DNA from: Millisia brevis NBRC 105863
GTDB lineage: Bacteria > Actinomycetota > Actinomycetes > Mycobacteriales > Mycobacteriaceae
Assembly: GCF_001552615.1 (NCBI RefSeq)
Contig: NZ_BCRN01000001.1
Location: 248,001 to 312,000 of the forward strand
Reading direction: 5' to 3'
Length of the DNA: 64,000 nucleotides
Of the stretch, positions 52,499 through 61,657 are shown piece by piece; the first letter of the stretch is position 1; each line of letters starts with the position of its first letter. The notes under the pieces were generated by a model that did no database searches, was not told the DNA's origin, and was given only the letters and a program-made list of their open reading frames with translations. Made by a program: the position numbers and the translations under genes.

Positions 52499-54388
52499 TC
52501 AGCCGAGGGCGTCGTCGACGTAGCACCACCGCCAGGACTCCCCGGGCTCGATGCTGGACATCACCGGATGGCCGGAGCGGTGGAAGTGCGCGGCGGCGTG
52601 TTTGCCGACCGACGAGTCGCAGCAGCCGACATGCCCGCATTCCAGGCACATCCGCAGATGCACCCAATCGGTGCCGTCGGCAAGGCATTCCGGGCAACCG
52701 TCGGGGGTATCGGGGATCGGATGCGCGTCCTGCGCCTCGAGCAGATGCTCGCAGGCCGGGCCGGCGGGGCTCGGGGTGCGCAGCGGCGCCTCGGAGGTCC
52801 GCGCGGCGTGTTCGATACCCCACTGCAGGGACGCCTCCTCGGCATCCATCTGGTTGAGCACCGCGGCGAGCACCGGTTCGTCGACCGTTCCCTCGGCGCG
52901 GATCTCGAGCACCTTCGCCCGCTCCGCCGCGATCATCTCGAGCCGCATCCGCCGGTAGGCCTCGCTGGGCGTCTCGACGTCGCGCATCCCACCCAGCCGC
53001 TCCCAGATCTGGTTGATGCGGGAGGTCGCCTGCTCCTTGATCGCCCGCAGGGTCTGCGGGTCGCTGTCCGGATCGTTCTCCAGCCGGCGCAATCCCGCGC
53101 CCATCGCCGCCTGGACGACGGTCGCCTCCTGGAGGGCATCCTCACGCGGATCGGGGCCGCGGATGTCGAGCGCGCGGGCGACCGCGGGCAGCGTCAGCCC
53201 CTGCAGGACCAACGTTCCGACCGTCACCACCAGGGCGATCAGCACCAGCGAGGCGCGCATCGGGGCGTCCTCCGGGATGGTCAGCGCCGCCGCCAGCGTC
53301 ACCACCCCGCGCATGCCCGCCCAGGAGCTGACCAGCGACCGTCGCAGTGCCTCGGCCCGGTTGTCGCCGCGCATCATCGCGCCGATCAGGGTGAACGGGA
53401 TCATCCACATCGGCCGCATCACGATGACGACGCCCAGGATGATCAGGCCGATCACCAGGGTGCGGCCCAGGGATTGGCCGCTGTCCCCGACCGCACTGAG
53501 GATCTGGTGCATCTGCATGCCGATCACCAGGAAGACGGTGTTCTCCAGCAGGAAGGTGACGCTGCTCCAGTTGATCCGCTCGGACATCCGGGACGCCGCC
53601 GACTGCAGGAATTGGGACTTCTGCCCCAGCAGCAGTCCGGTGGTGACGACGGCGAGAACGCCGGAGGCGCCGATCAGTTCGGCGGGCAGGTAGGCGATGA
53701 ACGGGGTGGCGAACGACAGGGCGGTATCGGCCGCCGACTCGGTCAGCCGCCGGCGCAGCAGCCCGACCAGCAGGAACACCACGATGCCGATGCCGACGCC
53801 GCCGATCACCGCGACGGAGAAGTCGCGGGCGACGGTCAGCCCGGTGACGTGGCTGTCATGGGTTCCGAAGCCGTGCACCGCCAGTCCCGCCGCCGCCAGC
53901 GCGGTGCGCAGGGAGACCAGCGCGGTCGCGTCGTTGAGCAGCGACTCGCCCTCGAGGATCGTGGTGATCCGGCGCGGCAGCCCGATCCGGCGGGCGACCG
54001 CGGTGGCGGCCACCGCGTCCGGTGGAGCGACGATCGCACCGAGAGCGAACGCCAGAGCGAAGCTGATGTCGAGCAGGGCGTAGGCCACGAACGCCACCCC
54101 GAGCGCGGTGAACAGGACCAGCCCGACCGCCAAACTCACGATGGGAGCACGCAATCGGGACAAATCGCGCAGCGACATGTTCAGCGCGGCGGCGTAGAGC
54201 AGCGGCGGCAGCAACCCGTAGAGCACGAGTTCGGGCGTCAACTCCTGTTGGGGAGTGAAGGGGAGGTAGCCGATCGCCACCCCCACGGCCAGCATGCCCA
54301 GCGGGGCCGGGATGCCGATCGGCTCGCAGAGACGGGCCACCACAATGACCGTCACGGCGATGGCGACGAGGCTCAGCGCGATTTCCAC
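52499..54388 (-). CDS. NhaP/CPA1 Na+/H+ antiporter with a C-terminal UBP zinc finger
   Basis: 629 residues. The first ~400 form a 12-13-helix cation/proton antiporter with the ND motif ('GESLLNDATALVSLRTALA', about 145) and 'GAIVAPPDAVAATAVARRIG'. A charged cytoplasmic segment (about 415-530) follows, and the last ~90 residues are a UBP-type zinc finger with Cys/His ligands ('CEHLLEA', 'CPECLADG', 'CLECGHVGCCDSSVGKHAAAHF'). The finger may sense or bind a partner; such fusions occur in actinobacteria but the finger's partner is unknown. It is expected to maintain pH and sodium balance. Confidence 0.9.
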   Translation of the reverse strand: MEIALSLVAIAVTVIVVARLCEPIGIPAPLGMLAVGVAIGYLPFTPQQELTPELVLYGLLPPLLYAAALNMSLRDLSRLRAPIVSLAVGLVLFTALGVAFVAYALLDISFALAFALGAIVAPPDAVAATAVARRIGLPRRITTILEGESLLNDATALVSLRTALAAAGLAVHGFGTHDSHVTGLTVARDFSVAVIGGVGIGIVVFLLVGLLRRRLTESAADTALSFATPFIAYLPAELIGASGVLAVVTTGLLLGQKSQFLQSAASRMSERINWSSVTFLLENTVFLVIGMQMHQILSAVGDSGQSLGRTLVIGLIILGVVIVMRPMWMIPFTLIGAMMRGDNRAEALRRSLVSSWAGMRGVVTLAAALTIPEDAPMRASLVLIALVVTVGTLVLQGLTLPAVARALDIRGPDPREDALQEATVVQAAMGAGLRRLENDPDSDPQTLRAIKEQATSRINQIWERLGGMRDVETPSEAYRRMRLEMIAAERAKVLEIRAEGTVDEPVLAAVLNQMDAEEASLQWGIEHAARTSEAPLRTPSPAGPACEHLLEAQDAHPIPDTPDGCPECLADGTDWVHLRMCLECGHVGCCDSSVGKHAAAHFHRSGHPVMSSIEPGESWRWCYVDDALG

Positions 54389-54510
54389 CGGCTCATTGTG
54401 CGACTCGGTTCGCCGACATCGAGCGCGGACGCATCGAAATCGCTGCTTCCGACCACGAACGGCCGCGTCGAACTCTGGCCGACCCGGGGCCCGGGTGCGA
54501 TGCTGGCCGG

Positions 54511-55533
54511 GTGAGGCCGATCGAATTCCGCAGCGACAATGCCGCCCCCACCGCCGACTATGTGCTCGAGGCGATCGCGCAGGCCAATTCGGGCTCCGCG
54601 ATGGCCTACGGCGGGGACGCCATCACCGCCGCTCTGCAACAACGGGTTTCGGAGCTCTTCGAGCGGGAGGCGCGGATCTTCCCGGTGCTGACCGGTACCG
54701 CGGCCAATGCGTTGGGCTTGGCGGCGATGTGCCCGCCCTGGGGTGCGGTGATCTGTCACGAGGTCGGGCACATCCTGACCAGCGAGGCCGCGGCGACCGC
54801 GGCGTTCGGCGGCGGTATCCAGGTGACCGGGTTGCCGGGCGCCGGTTCGCTACTCGACCCGACGACGGTGGCCGCGCACCTCGACGGTGTGCGCTGGGAC
54901 GATCCGCACGAGTCGCAGCCGGCGGTGCTGTCGGTGACGCAGGCGACCGAACTCGGCGCGGTCTATCCACTCGACCGGATCGCGGAGCTGGTCGAGCTCG
55001 CCGCCGAGCGCGGTCTGCGGGTCCACCTCGACGGGGCGCGGCTGGCGAATGCGATCGCCGCGCTGGGGTGCACCCCGGCCCGGGCGGTCGCCGGGGTCAC
55101 CACGTTCACCCTCGGGGCGACCAAGAACGGGGTGCTGAGCACCGACGCGATCGTCACCTTCGACGACCGGGTCGCCGACGAGCTGCGCTTTCGGCTCAAG
55201 CGGGCCGGGCAGGTCGCCTCGAAGATGCGGTACGCCTCGGCGCAGCTGCTGGCCTATCTGGCCGAGGATCGCTGGATCGACTCGGCGCGGCACGCCAACG
55301 CCGCGATGCGCAGGCTCGCCGCAGGGGTCGCGGCACTCGGGTTCACCATCGAGCCGCAGCCGGAGGCGAATATCGCCTTTGTCGCGATGCCGGACGAGAT
55401 CCGGCAGCGGTGGTCGAAGGCCGGGGTGGACTTCTACGACCTCGGGCCGGGCCGCATACGGCTGGTCACCAGCTTCGCGACCTCGGACGCCGACGTCGAC
55501 GACGCGCTGGATCGGTTGCGCGGGATCGTCTGA
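54511..55533 (+). CDS. Low-specificity L-threonine aldolase family (PLP)
   Basis: 340 residues, fold-type I PLP enzyme. Visible pieces are 'GGDAITAALQQRVSELF' near the start, the cofactor Asp in 'LRVHLDGARLANA' and the Schiff-base Lys in 'FTLGATKNGVLSTD' (about 207). The enzyme splits threonine or allo-threonine to glycine and acetaldehyde. GTG 54511 starts the frame; the overlap with the divergent antiporter is small. A hairpin terminator lies after the stop. Confidence 0.88.
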   Translation: MRPIEFRSDNAAPTADYVLEAIAQANSGSAMAYGGDAITAALQQRVSELFEREARIFPVLTGTAANALGLAAMCPPWGAVICHEVGHILTSEAAATAAFGGGIQVTGLPGAGSLLDPTTVAAHLDGVRWDDPHESQPAVLSVTQATELGAVYPLDRIAELVELAAERGLRVHLDGARLANAIAALGCTPARAVAGVTTFTLGATKNGVLSTDAIVTFDDRVADELRFRLKRAGQVASKMRYASAQLLAYLAEDRWIDSARHANAAMRRLAAGVAALGFTIEPQPEANIAFVAMPDEIRQRWSKAGVDFYDLGPGRIRLVTSFATSDADVDDALDRLRGIV

Positions 55534-55567
55534 CCGGCCGAACCCGGCGACCGCACGATCCGAACGG

Positions 55568-55607
55568 CCGAAGGACCGCGCAGCCTGCCGGCCGGGCGGT
55601 CCTTCGG
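55568..55607. terminator. Hairpin between threonine aldolase and APC permease genes
   Basis: CCGAAGGACCGC (55568-55579) and GCGGTCCTTCGG (55596-55607) make a perfect 12-bp stem between convergent genes. Inference: it ends transcripts from both sides. Confidence 0.75.
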
Positions 55608-55626
55608 TCGAACGGGCGCGGATGGA

Positions 55627-57123
55627 TCAGGCGCCGGCGGTATCCAGGCTCTGCCCGGCTTCGGCCGGACGCGGGATCGCGTCGTTGTAGGGCGCGTCGC
55701 CGCGGCTGACCACACCGCGATGCAACGACAGGTAGAGCAGACCCGAGCCCACGACGATCACGCCGGTCAACCCGACGATCCAGTCGTCGTACCAGGGGGT
55801 ACCGGGGGTGCGGCTCGACCAGATCATGTTGATGATCGCCAGGACGCCGTAGACGAGCGCGCCGATGTTGACCACCAGACCCCACCGGCCGAGCGTGTAC
55901 TGGCCCGACGGCACCCAGCCCTTGAGGCGGGCGCGCAGGGCGGCGAGCACGACCATCTGGAAACCGAGGTAGATACCGAGAGCGGCGAAGCTGACGATCT
56001 TGGTGACCGCGTTGGTGCTGACCATCGACCCGATCACGATCAGCGCGGGCACGATCGCCGCGAGCAGCAGCGCATACGGCGGGATACCGCGGCTCGACGA
56101 GAAGCGCTTGAGCAGATCGCTTCCCACGATCATGCCGTCGCGGCCGTAGGAGTAGGCGAGCCGACTTGCGGCGGCCTGCAACGACATCGCGCAGGACAGG
56201 AAGGAGATCAGCACGATCCACAGCACGATGCGCGCGCCGGTCTCGCCGAAGCTCTCGTTGAGGATCGTGGTGACCGGGTCGGTGTCCTCGCCGCGGATGA
56301 CCGCACCCATGTCGACCACCGCCAGAATGAGCGCGAAGCAGACGAATGTCGCTGCGGCGCCGCCGATGTAGATGGTGCGACGCATGGCCTTGGGGATCAG
56401 CCGACCGGGGTTGGGGACCTCCTCGGCGACGTCGCCGCAGGCCTCGAAGCCGTAGTACTGGTAGATGCCGATCAGGGCGGCGGCGAGGAAGGCGACGGTA
56501 TAGCTACCGCCGGTCGCCGGGGCTCCGAAGGAATCGAAGATCACCCCGAAGCTCTGATGACGGTTGGCGACGATCAGCCAGATGCCGACCACGAGGGCAC
56601 CGATGATCTCGGCGCTGAATCCGATAATCGCCGCGATGGCAAGCACTTTGGTGCCCATGAAGTTGATGATCGTCGCGACGAGCAGCAGCCCGAGGGCACA
56701 CCCGATGACGGTCATGACCGTCGGTGTGAACCCGAGGGCGGCGGCGACGAAGGCGCCGGATCCGTAGGCGACCGAGGCGATCGTGCAGAGCAGCGCGATC
56801 AGGTATATCCAGCCGGTCATCCAGGCGTATCGACGACCCCACAGTCGTCTGGCCCAGGGGTAGACGCCTCCCGCGACCGGGAATTGGGCGACAACCTCGC
56901 TGAACACCAGCGCGACGAGCAGCTGCCCGATGCCGACGATCACCAGACTCCAGATCATCGGCGGTCCGGCGGTCGCCAGCGCGAAGGCGAAGACGGTGTA
57001 GATCCCCACTACGGGGGACAGGTAGGTGAAGCCGAGCGAGAAGTTCGCCCAGGGACTCATTTCTCGTCGAAACTCCGACGTATAGCCCAGGGAAGCGAGA
57101 TGATCGTCGTCGGTGTGTTGCAT
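55627..57123 (-). CDS. APC-superfamily amino-acid/amine permease
   Basis: 498 residues, 12 transmembrane helices. It starts with the APC pattern 'EMSPWANFSLGFTYLSPVVGIYTVFAFALATAGPPMIW' and has 'GYDVAEEVPNP'-like wording ('GFEACGDVAEEVPNPGRLIP') after helix 6. The family imports amino acids, polyamines, GABA or choline-type amines. It is divergent from the GntR-cache-P450 unit, so it is a plausible uptake system for the amine those genes degrade. ATG 57123 is chosen; ATG 57138 is in frame. Confidence 0.88.
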   Translation of the reverse strand: MQHTDDDHLASLGYTSEFRREMSPWANFSLGFTYLSPVVGIYTVFAFALATAGPPMIWSLVIVGIGQLLVALVFSEVVAQFPVAGGVYPWARRLWGRRYAWMTGWIYLIALLCTIASVAYGSGAFVAAALGFTPTVMTVIGCALGLLLVATIINFMGTKVLAIAAIIGFSAEIIGALVVGIWLIVANRHQSFGVIFDSFGAPATGGSYTVAFLAAALIGIYQYYGFEACGDVAEEVPNPGRLIPKAMRRTIYIGGAAATFVCFALILAVVDMGAVIRGEDTDPVTTILNESFGETGARIVLWIVLISFLSCAMSLQAAASRLAYSYGRDGMIVGSDLLKRFSSSRGIPPYALLLAAIVPALIVIGSMVSTNAVTKIVSFAALGIYLGFQMVVLAALRARLKGWVPSGQYTLGRWGLVVNIGALVYGVLAIINMIWSSRTPGTPWYDDWIVGLTGVIVVGSGLLYLSLHRGVVSRGDAPYNDAIPRPAEAGQSLDTAGA

Positions 57124-57297
57124 GGGTGACACCCCCATCTGAGGTCCTGATCGCTAAAACATACATAGGTAGAGGTTTACCGGCAACAGATAAGAGAAAT
57201 CCGTATCGCCGCTGGTCCGAACGGCTTTCGCGAAATGTCGGCGTTGGGACTTTTGCCCGATTTACTCCGCAACCGCGCTCGGCCGGCGACCTGCCAT

Positions 57298-58089
57298 ATG
57301 CTCTTTGCTGTCCACCACCAGCCGGAGAGGGAGCCCGCCATCGAGTCCGCCGCCGCGTTCATCGCACCGCTGGCGACCGCGGCCCGGTCGGAGGAGATCG
57401 CCGCCCGCCTCAGCGAGGCGATCCACCTGGGCCTGATCGCCGACGGCGAGCAGCTCCCACCGGAGGCGGAGTTCGCGCGGCAGCTCGGCGTGGCGATCAT
57501 GACTCTGCGGGAATCGATTTCGACGCTGCGCGAGCGCGGCTTGGTCGAGACCCGGCGCGGGCGCAATGGCGGCACCTTCGTCCGACGCCCGCCGGAGCCG
57601 CCCGAGAAGCCGGACCTCGACCGGCTGCTCGCCGCCTCGGTGTCGAGCCTGCGCGATATCGCCGACGAACAATTGGCGATCACCGGGACCGCCGCCCGCC
57701 TCGCCGCCGAACGAGCGGTCCCGCGCAGCCTGCGGCGCATCCACACGCTGGTCGACCAACTCCATTCCGCGACCTCCCGCGGCGGATGGGTCAAGGCGGA
57801 CTCCCGCTTTCACGTCGAGGTGGCGATCGCGTCCCGCTCGGAGCGCCTGGTGCGACGCGAGGTCGCCCTGCAGGCGGAGACCGCCGGGATGCTCTGGCTG
57901 CCACATCTGAGTGCGCAGGACCGCGAGGCGATCGGCCGCGAGCACCACGAGATCGCCGCGCGCATCGCCGCCGAGGACGCGGACGGCGCCCATCAGGCGG
58001 CGGCTCACCACGTGCGCGCCAACCTGCGGCGTCTGACCACGGGCCATCTGCGTCTGATCGAGGCCGGCGAGAAGGGGAACCCTCAATGA
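57298..58089 (+). CDS. GntR-family (FadR/FCD) transcriptional regulator
   Basis: 263 residues from ATG 57298. The winged helix-turn-helix covers about 30-85 ('LIADGEQLPPEAEFARQLGVAIMTLRESISTLRERGLVETRRGRNGGTFV') and an FCD ligand domain follows with His-containing strands ('SRFHVEVAIAS', 'REHHEIAARI', 'AHHVRANL'). Start choice is unsure: ATG 57235 is also in frame, and neither has a good ribosome binding site, while GGAGAGGGAG stands six bases before an ATC codon at 57341. Its ATGA overlap with the cache gene couples them. It probably controls this amine region, like the PipR regulator of mycobacterial piperidine genes. Confidence 0.82.
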   Translation: MLFAVHHQPEREPAIESAAAFIAPLATAARSEEIAARLSEAIHLGLIADGEQLPPEAEFARQLGVAIMTLRESISTLRERGLVETRRGRNGGTFVRRPPEPPEKPDLDRLLAASVSSLRDIADEQLAITGTAARLAAERAVPRSLRRIHTLVDQLHSATSRGGWVKADSRFHVEVAIASRSERLVRREVALQAETAGMLWLPHLSAQDREAIGREHHEIAARIAAEDADGAHQAAAHHVRANLRRLTTGHLRLIEAGEKGNPQ

Positions 58090-58799
58090 GCGACGAGGTG
58101 TTCGAGGCGGTGGTGGCCGAACTCGATCGATACGCCGAACAGCGGCTCGCACCGCTGACCGCGCTCGCCGAGCAGGCGGCCGGCCTGCTCGCCGCTTCCT
58201 CGGCGGCCGTACCGGCCGCCGACTTCGACATCCTCGAACCGATGATCCGCCGGCAACTCGCCGACGACCCGACGATGGTCGGCCACGGCTTCGCCGCGGG
58301 CGCGGGCGTCGTCCGCGACAATGACCGCTTCCTGCAGTGGTTTCAACACCGCGCGACCGGCATTCGACGCCTAAAACTCAATCTGACCCCGGGCGACCCG
58401 GAGCTCTACGACTACTTCGACACCGACTGGTTCTCCCGGGCGCAGCAGGACCGCACGCCGGCGCTCTTCGGCCCCTATGTCGACTACGCGGGCGCCGACT
58501 TCCTGGTGATCACGGCGGTGGTCCCGGTGATCGTCGACGGCCGATTCCTCGGCGTCGCGGGCGCCGACATGCTTCCCGGCGTCATCGAACACGCCCTGGT
58601 CGCGATCATGCGGCGACTGCCCGGCGATGCGGTGATCGTCGGCACCGATCGCTCGGTGGTGGCCGCCAATACCGCCCGCTGGCTGCCGGGCGAGCGGCTG
58701 GCGATCCACCCCTCCCGGGATCGGCTGCGCTGGCGATCGGTCGGCGAGCTTCCCGCCTGGACCGGGTGGACGATCGCCCTCGCCGCCACCCCCTCCTGA
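58086..58799 (+). CDS. Stand-alone soluble Cache-domain sensor protein
   Basis: 237 residues with no signal peptide or transmembrane helix. The middle (about 95-200) has the Cache/PDC small-molecule-binding pattern ('LYDYFDTDWFSRAQQDRTPALFGPYVDYAGADFLVITAVVPVIVDGRFLGVAGADM'). Cache domains are normally extracellular parts of chemoreceptors or kinases; a free cytoplasmic one is unusual. Coupling to GntR (ATGA) and closeness to a P450 amine cluster suggest it senses the same amine or holds a ligand for the regulator. No catalytic residues were recognised. Confidence 0.72.
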   Translation: MSDEVFEAVVAELDRYAEQRLAPLTALAEQAAGLLAASSAAVPAADFDILEPMIRRQLADDPTMVGHGFAAGAGVVRDNDRFLQWFQHRATGIRRLKLNLTPGDPELYDYFDTDWFSRAQQDRTPALFGPYVDYAGADFLVITAVVPVIVDGRFLGVAGADMLPGVIEHALVAIMRRLPGDAVIVGTDRSVVAANTARWLPGERLAIHPSRDRLRWRSVGELPAWTGWTIALAATPS

Positions 58800-58871
58800 G
58801 CCGCGAACCCCCAGCCCTCCGGCACCGGTGACGACCAATTTTCCCATTCGCGCTGCGGCATCCCCGTTAAA

Positions 58872-58887
58872 CATCTAGCCTTAGATG
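58872..58887. promoter_or_regulatory. Inverted repeat in the P450 promoter
   Basis: CATCTA-GCCT-TAGATG is a perfect 6-bp-arm repeat 31 bp upstream of the TTG start of the P450 gene. It is a candidate operator for the neighbouring GntR regulator. Confidence 0.5.
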
Positions 58888-58917
58888 AATATCCCCCACG
58901 GCCCAGAGGAGGGTGAC

Positions 58918-60120
58918 TTGACCATCACCGAAACCGACGAGGCGCCCCGCCTGGCGATCACGGACCCGTCGTTCTCGATCACGTCCGACGTGGTTCACCG
59001 TGCCCGCGAACAGAATTGGTACGCCCACACCGAGTTCGGCCTGGCGGTCCTGCGGTACGACGAAGCCGCCAAGCTGATGAAGCATCCGAAACTGCGCCAG
59101 GGCAGCGTGGCGTGGCCCGCACACAACGGGGTCACCACCGGCCCGTTCGCCGAGTGGTTCCACAGCTGGGTGCTCAACAAGGAGGGCGAGGAGCACCATC
59201 GGTTGCGCCGACTGATGAACCCGGCCTTCTCCCCCAAGCTCATCGGCAGTCTGGTCCCGCGCTTCCAGGCGCTCGCCGGCGAACTGATCGACAACTTCGC
59301 CGACCGCGGCGAGTGCGAGTTCACCACCGAATTCGCCGAGCCCTATGCCGCACGCGTCATCGCGATCATGCTGGGCCTGCCCGAGGACGAGTGGGAGATC
59401 GTCGCCCGCGAATCCGCCACCCTGGGCCTGGCGATGGGCATCACGCTCCAACAGGATCTGCCGCAGATCGAACAGGCCCTCGAACGGCTCTACGCCTACG
59501 CCGACAACCTGATCGCCGATCGGATCGACCATCCGCGCGACGACTTCATGAGCGTGCTGGTGCAGGCGCAGCGCGAGGGCGATCGCCTCTCGGCGAAGGA
59601 ACTGCGGGACGCGATCGTGCTGCTGATCTTCGGCGGCTACGACACCACCCGCAATCAGCTCGGCCTGGCGATGCAGACCTTCCTGCACCACCCCGACCAG
59701 TGGGCGCTGCTGGCCGAGCAGCCGGAACTCGGCGGCAAGGCCGTCGAGGAGGTCATGCGGGTCAACCCCACCGTCCGCTGGGTGACCCGCGAGGCGGTCG
59801 AGACCTTCGAGTACCAGGGCCTGACCATCGAGGCCGGCACCACGCTGCACCTGTTCACCGAGTCCGCGGGCACCGATCCGCGCGTCTTCGGCGAGTCGGC
59901 GTTCGACATCACCGCCGAACGCAAACCGCACTACGGCTTCGGCGGCGGTGTGCACCACTGCCTGGGCCACTTCGTCGCCCGCAGCGATATGAGCGAGGCG
60001 CTGCCCCTGCTCGCCCGTCGCCTGCGCGACCCGAAGCTGCTGCCCGGCGAGAAGTGGTTGGCCGACTCCGGAAATACCGGACCGATCGTGCTGCCGATCT
60101 CGTTCACCGCGGCTCCCTGA
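58918..60120 (+). CDS. Cytochrome P450, CYP151-like amine monooxygenase
   Basis: 400 residues. P450 landmarks: I-helix 'IFGGYDTTRN' (GGYDTT, about 239-244), K-helix E-x-x-R in 'EEVMR' (about 278-281) and haem loop 'FGGGVHHCLGHFVAR' with the Cys near 348. TTG 58918 follows GAGGAGG at ideal spacing; ATG 58885 lies inside an inverted repeat and is less likely. Ferredoxin, reductase and glutamine-synthetase-like genes follow, the same order as the mycobacterial mor/pip (CYP151) clusters where the P450 hydroxylates morpholine, piperidine or pyrrolidine. The substrate is inferred from that order. Confidence 0.88.
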   Translation: MTITETDEAPRLAITDPSFSITSDVVHRAREQNWYAHTEFGLAVLRYDEAAKLMKHPKLRQGSVAWPAHNGVTTGPFAEWFHSWVLNKEGEEHHRLRRLMNPAFSPKLIGSLVPRFQALAGELIDNFADRGECEFTTEFAEPYAARVIAIMLGLPEDEWEIVARESATLGLAMGITLQQDLPQIEQALERLYAYADNLIADRIDHPRDDFMSVLVQAQREGDRLSAKELRDAIVLLIFGGYDTTRNQLGLAMQTFLHHPDQWALLAEQPELGGKAVEEVMRVNPTVRWVTREAVETFEYQGLTIEAGTTLHLFTESAGTDPRVFGESAFDITAERKPHYGFGGGVHHCLGHFVARSDMSEALPLLARRLRDPKLLPGEKWLADSGNTGPIVLPISFTAAP

Positions 60121-60238
60121 TCGAACCGCATCACCCGCTCCACCCCGTGACATCCCGATCGGCCGGCCCCCGATCGTCCGGCCCCGCTCGGTCAGCCCCC
60201 GAACGGTCCGCCGCCGCAAGCACCTGAGGAGTCGAACC

Positions 60239-60430
60239 ATGAAAATCAGCGTTGACCTCGACAAATGCCAGGACCACGGCCAGTGCGCCATCGCGGCGCC
60301 GGTCGCCTTCCGCATGAACGACGAGGGCATCCTCGAGTACGAAACGTCCGTCGACGACGCCTACCTCGACGAGGTCGAGGACGCCGCCGACGTCTGCCCG
60401 GTCCAGGCCATCCTGATCGACCAGGGCTGA
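60239..60430 (+). CDS. 3Fe-4S ferredoxin
   Basis: 63 residues. Cys at 10 and 16 ('CQDHGQC', the C-x5-C form with His in place of the fourth ligand) and Cys 53 in 'DVCPVQAI' bind a 3Fe-4S cluster, as in P450-partner ferredoxins of actinobacteria. It passes electrons from the reductase to the P450 encoded upstream. TGAGGAG lies before ATG 60239. It ends 2 bp before the reductase. Confidence 0.92.
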   Translation: MKISVDLDKCQDHGQCAIAAPVAFRMNDEGILEYETSVDDAYLDEVEDAADVCPVQAILIDQG

Positions 60431-60432
60431 TC

Positions 60433-61647
60433 GTGTCCGATCCGGGCGTGGTGATCGTCGGCGGCTCGCTCGGCGGCCTGCGCGCTGCCGAGCAGTTGCG
60501 GTCGGCCGGTCACACCGGTCCCCTCCGGGTGATCGGCGAGGAGGTCCACCTGCCCTACAACCGGCCGCCGCTGTCGAAGGACGTGCTGGCCGATCCGGGC
60601 GATGACGATGTCGACCGGCTGCACGCGACGCTCGCCTTCCGCCGCCGGGCGTCCGTCGCGGACGTCGAGTTCCTGCTCGGCAGCGCCGCGGTGGGCGCGG
60701 AACTCGGCGCCCGCACCGTGCGGCTCGACGACGGCGCGACGCTGTCCTACGACGGGCTCGTCGTCGCGACCGGCCTGCGGGCGCGCCGCCTCGACCTGCC
60801 CGGACCCGCGGCCGGCCGGCACGTCATCCGCACCCTCGACGACGCGCTCGGCCTGCGGGCGGCGATCGCGTCGCGGCCCTCGGTGGTCGTGATCGGCTCC
60901 GGATTCGTCGGCTGCGAGACCGCGGCGTCACTGCACACGCTCGGTCTGGCGGTCACCGTCGTCGACCCGGCCGAGGTGCCCTTCGCCCGGGCGCTCGGAC
61001 CGCGGCTCGGCGGCGCCGTCCGACGGCACCTCGAACGGGCCGGGGTCACCTTCGCGATGGGGGTCGGCGTCGCCGGTTACGCCGGTACGGAGGCGGTGAC
61101 CGGGGTGATCCTCGCCGACGGCCGCGTCCTCGACGCCGGCCTCGTCGTCGAGGCGGTCGGGTCGCGCTGCAATACCGAGTGGCTCGACGGCAACGGTCTG
61201 GACCTGGGCGACGGGGTCCTGACCGACAACAACCTCGCCGTCGCGGGCACCGAGCGGGTCGTCGCGGTCGGCGACGTCGCCCGCTTCCCGAATCCGCTGG
61301 TCGACGACGTGCCGCGACGCGTCGAACATTGGTCGATGCCGACCGATACCGCCAAGCGGGCGGCCGCCACCCTGGTCGCGCAGCTCACCGACGAGCCCGC
61401 GCCCGACACCCCCTTCACGCCGATTCCGTCGTTCTGGAGCGACCTGCTCGACCTGCGATTGCAGGCATTCGGGTCACCCGCGCTGGCGGATGAGGCGATC
61501 CTCGAAGAGGGTGATGTCGACCGACTCGCGGACGGGGCGCTGATTACATATCGGCGTTCCGGCTTGCTCATCGGCACCGTCGCCGTCAATCTGCCCCCAG
61601 CGCGTCAACGTCAGCTGCGCGAACGTTTCCTTGAACGTGTCTCCTGA
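60433..61647 (+). CDS. Ferredoxin reductase (FAD/NADH)
   Basis: 404 residues of the putidaredoxin-reductase family: FAD loop 'VIVGGSLGGLRAAEQLR' near 7-23, NAD loop 'VVVIGSGFVGCETAASL' near 155, and the FAD segment 'RVVAVGDVARFPNP' near 275. It takes electrons from NADH for the adjacent ferredoxin and P450. GTG 60433 is used; the upstream frame overlaps the ferredoxin. The terminal ~80 residues are the dimer-like reductase C-terminal domain ('FWSDLLDLRLQAFG'). Confidence 0.92.
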   Translation: MSDPGVVIVGGSLGGLRAAEQLRSAGHTGPLRVIGEEVHLPYNRPPLSKDVLADPGDDDVDRLHATLAFRRRASVADVEFLLGSAAVGAELGARTVRLDDGATLSYDGLVVATGLRARRLDLPGPAAGRHVIRTLDDALGLRAAIASRPSVVVIGSGFVGCETAASLHTLGLAVTVVDPAEVPFARALGPRLGGAVRRHLERAGVTFAMGVGVAGYAGTEAVTGVILADGRVLDAGLVVEAVGSRCNTEWLDGNGLDLGDGVLTDNNLAVAGTERVVAVGDVARFPNPLVDDVPRRVEHWSMPTDTAKRAAATLVAQLTDEPAPDTPFTPIPSFWSDLLDLRLQAFGSPALADEAILEEGDVDRLADGALITYRRSGLLIGTVAVNLPPARQRQLRERFLERVS

Positions 61648-61657
61648 AAGGCCCACC

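Noticed and set aside
57139-57234. A GGTA/TACC repeat in the APC-gntR divergent region as an operator
   Set aside because: The arms are only four bases long, so it is not distinguishable from chance.
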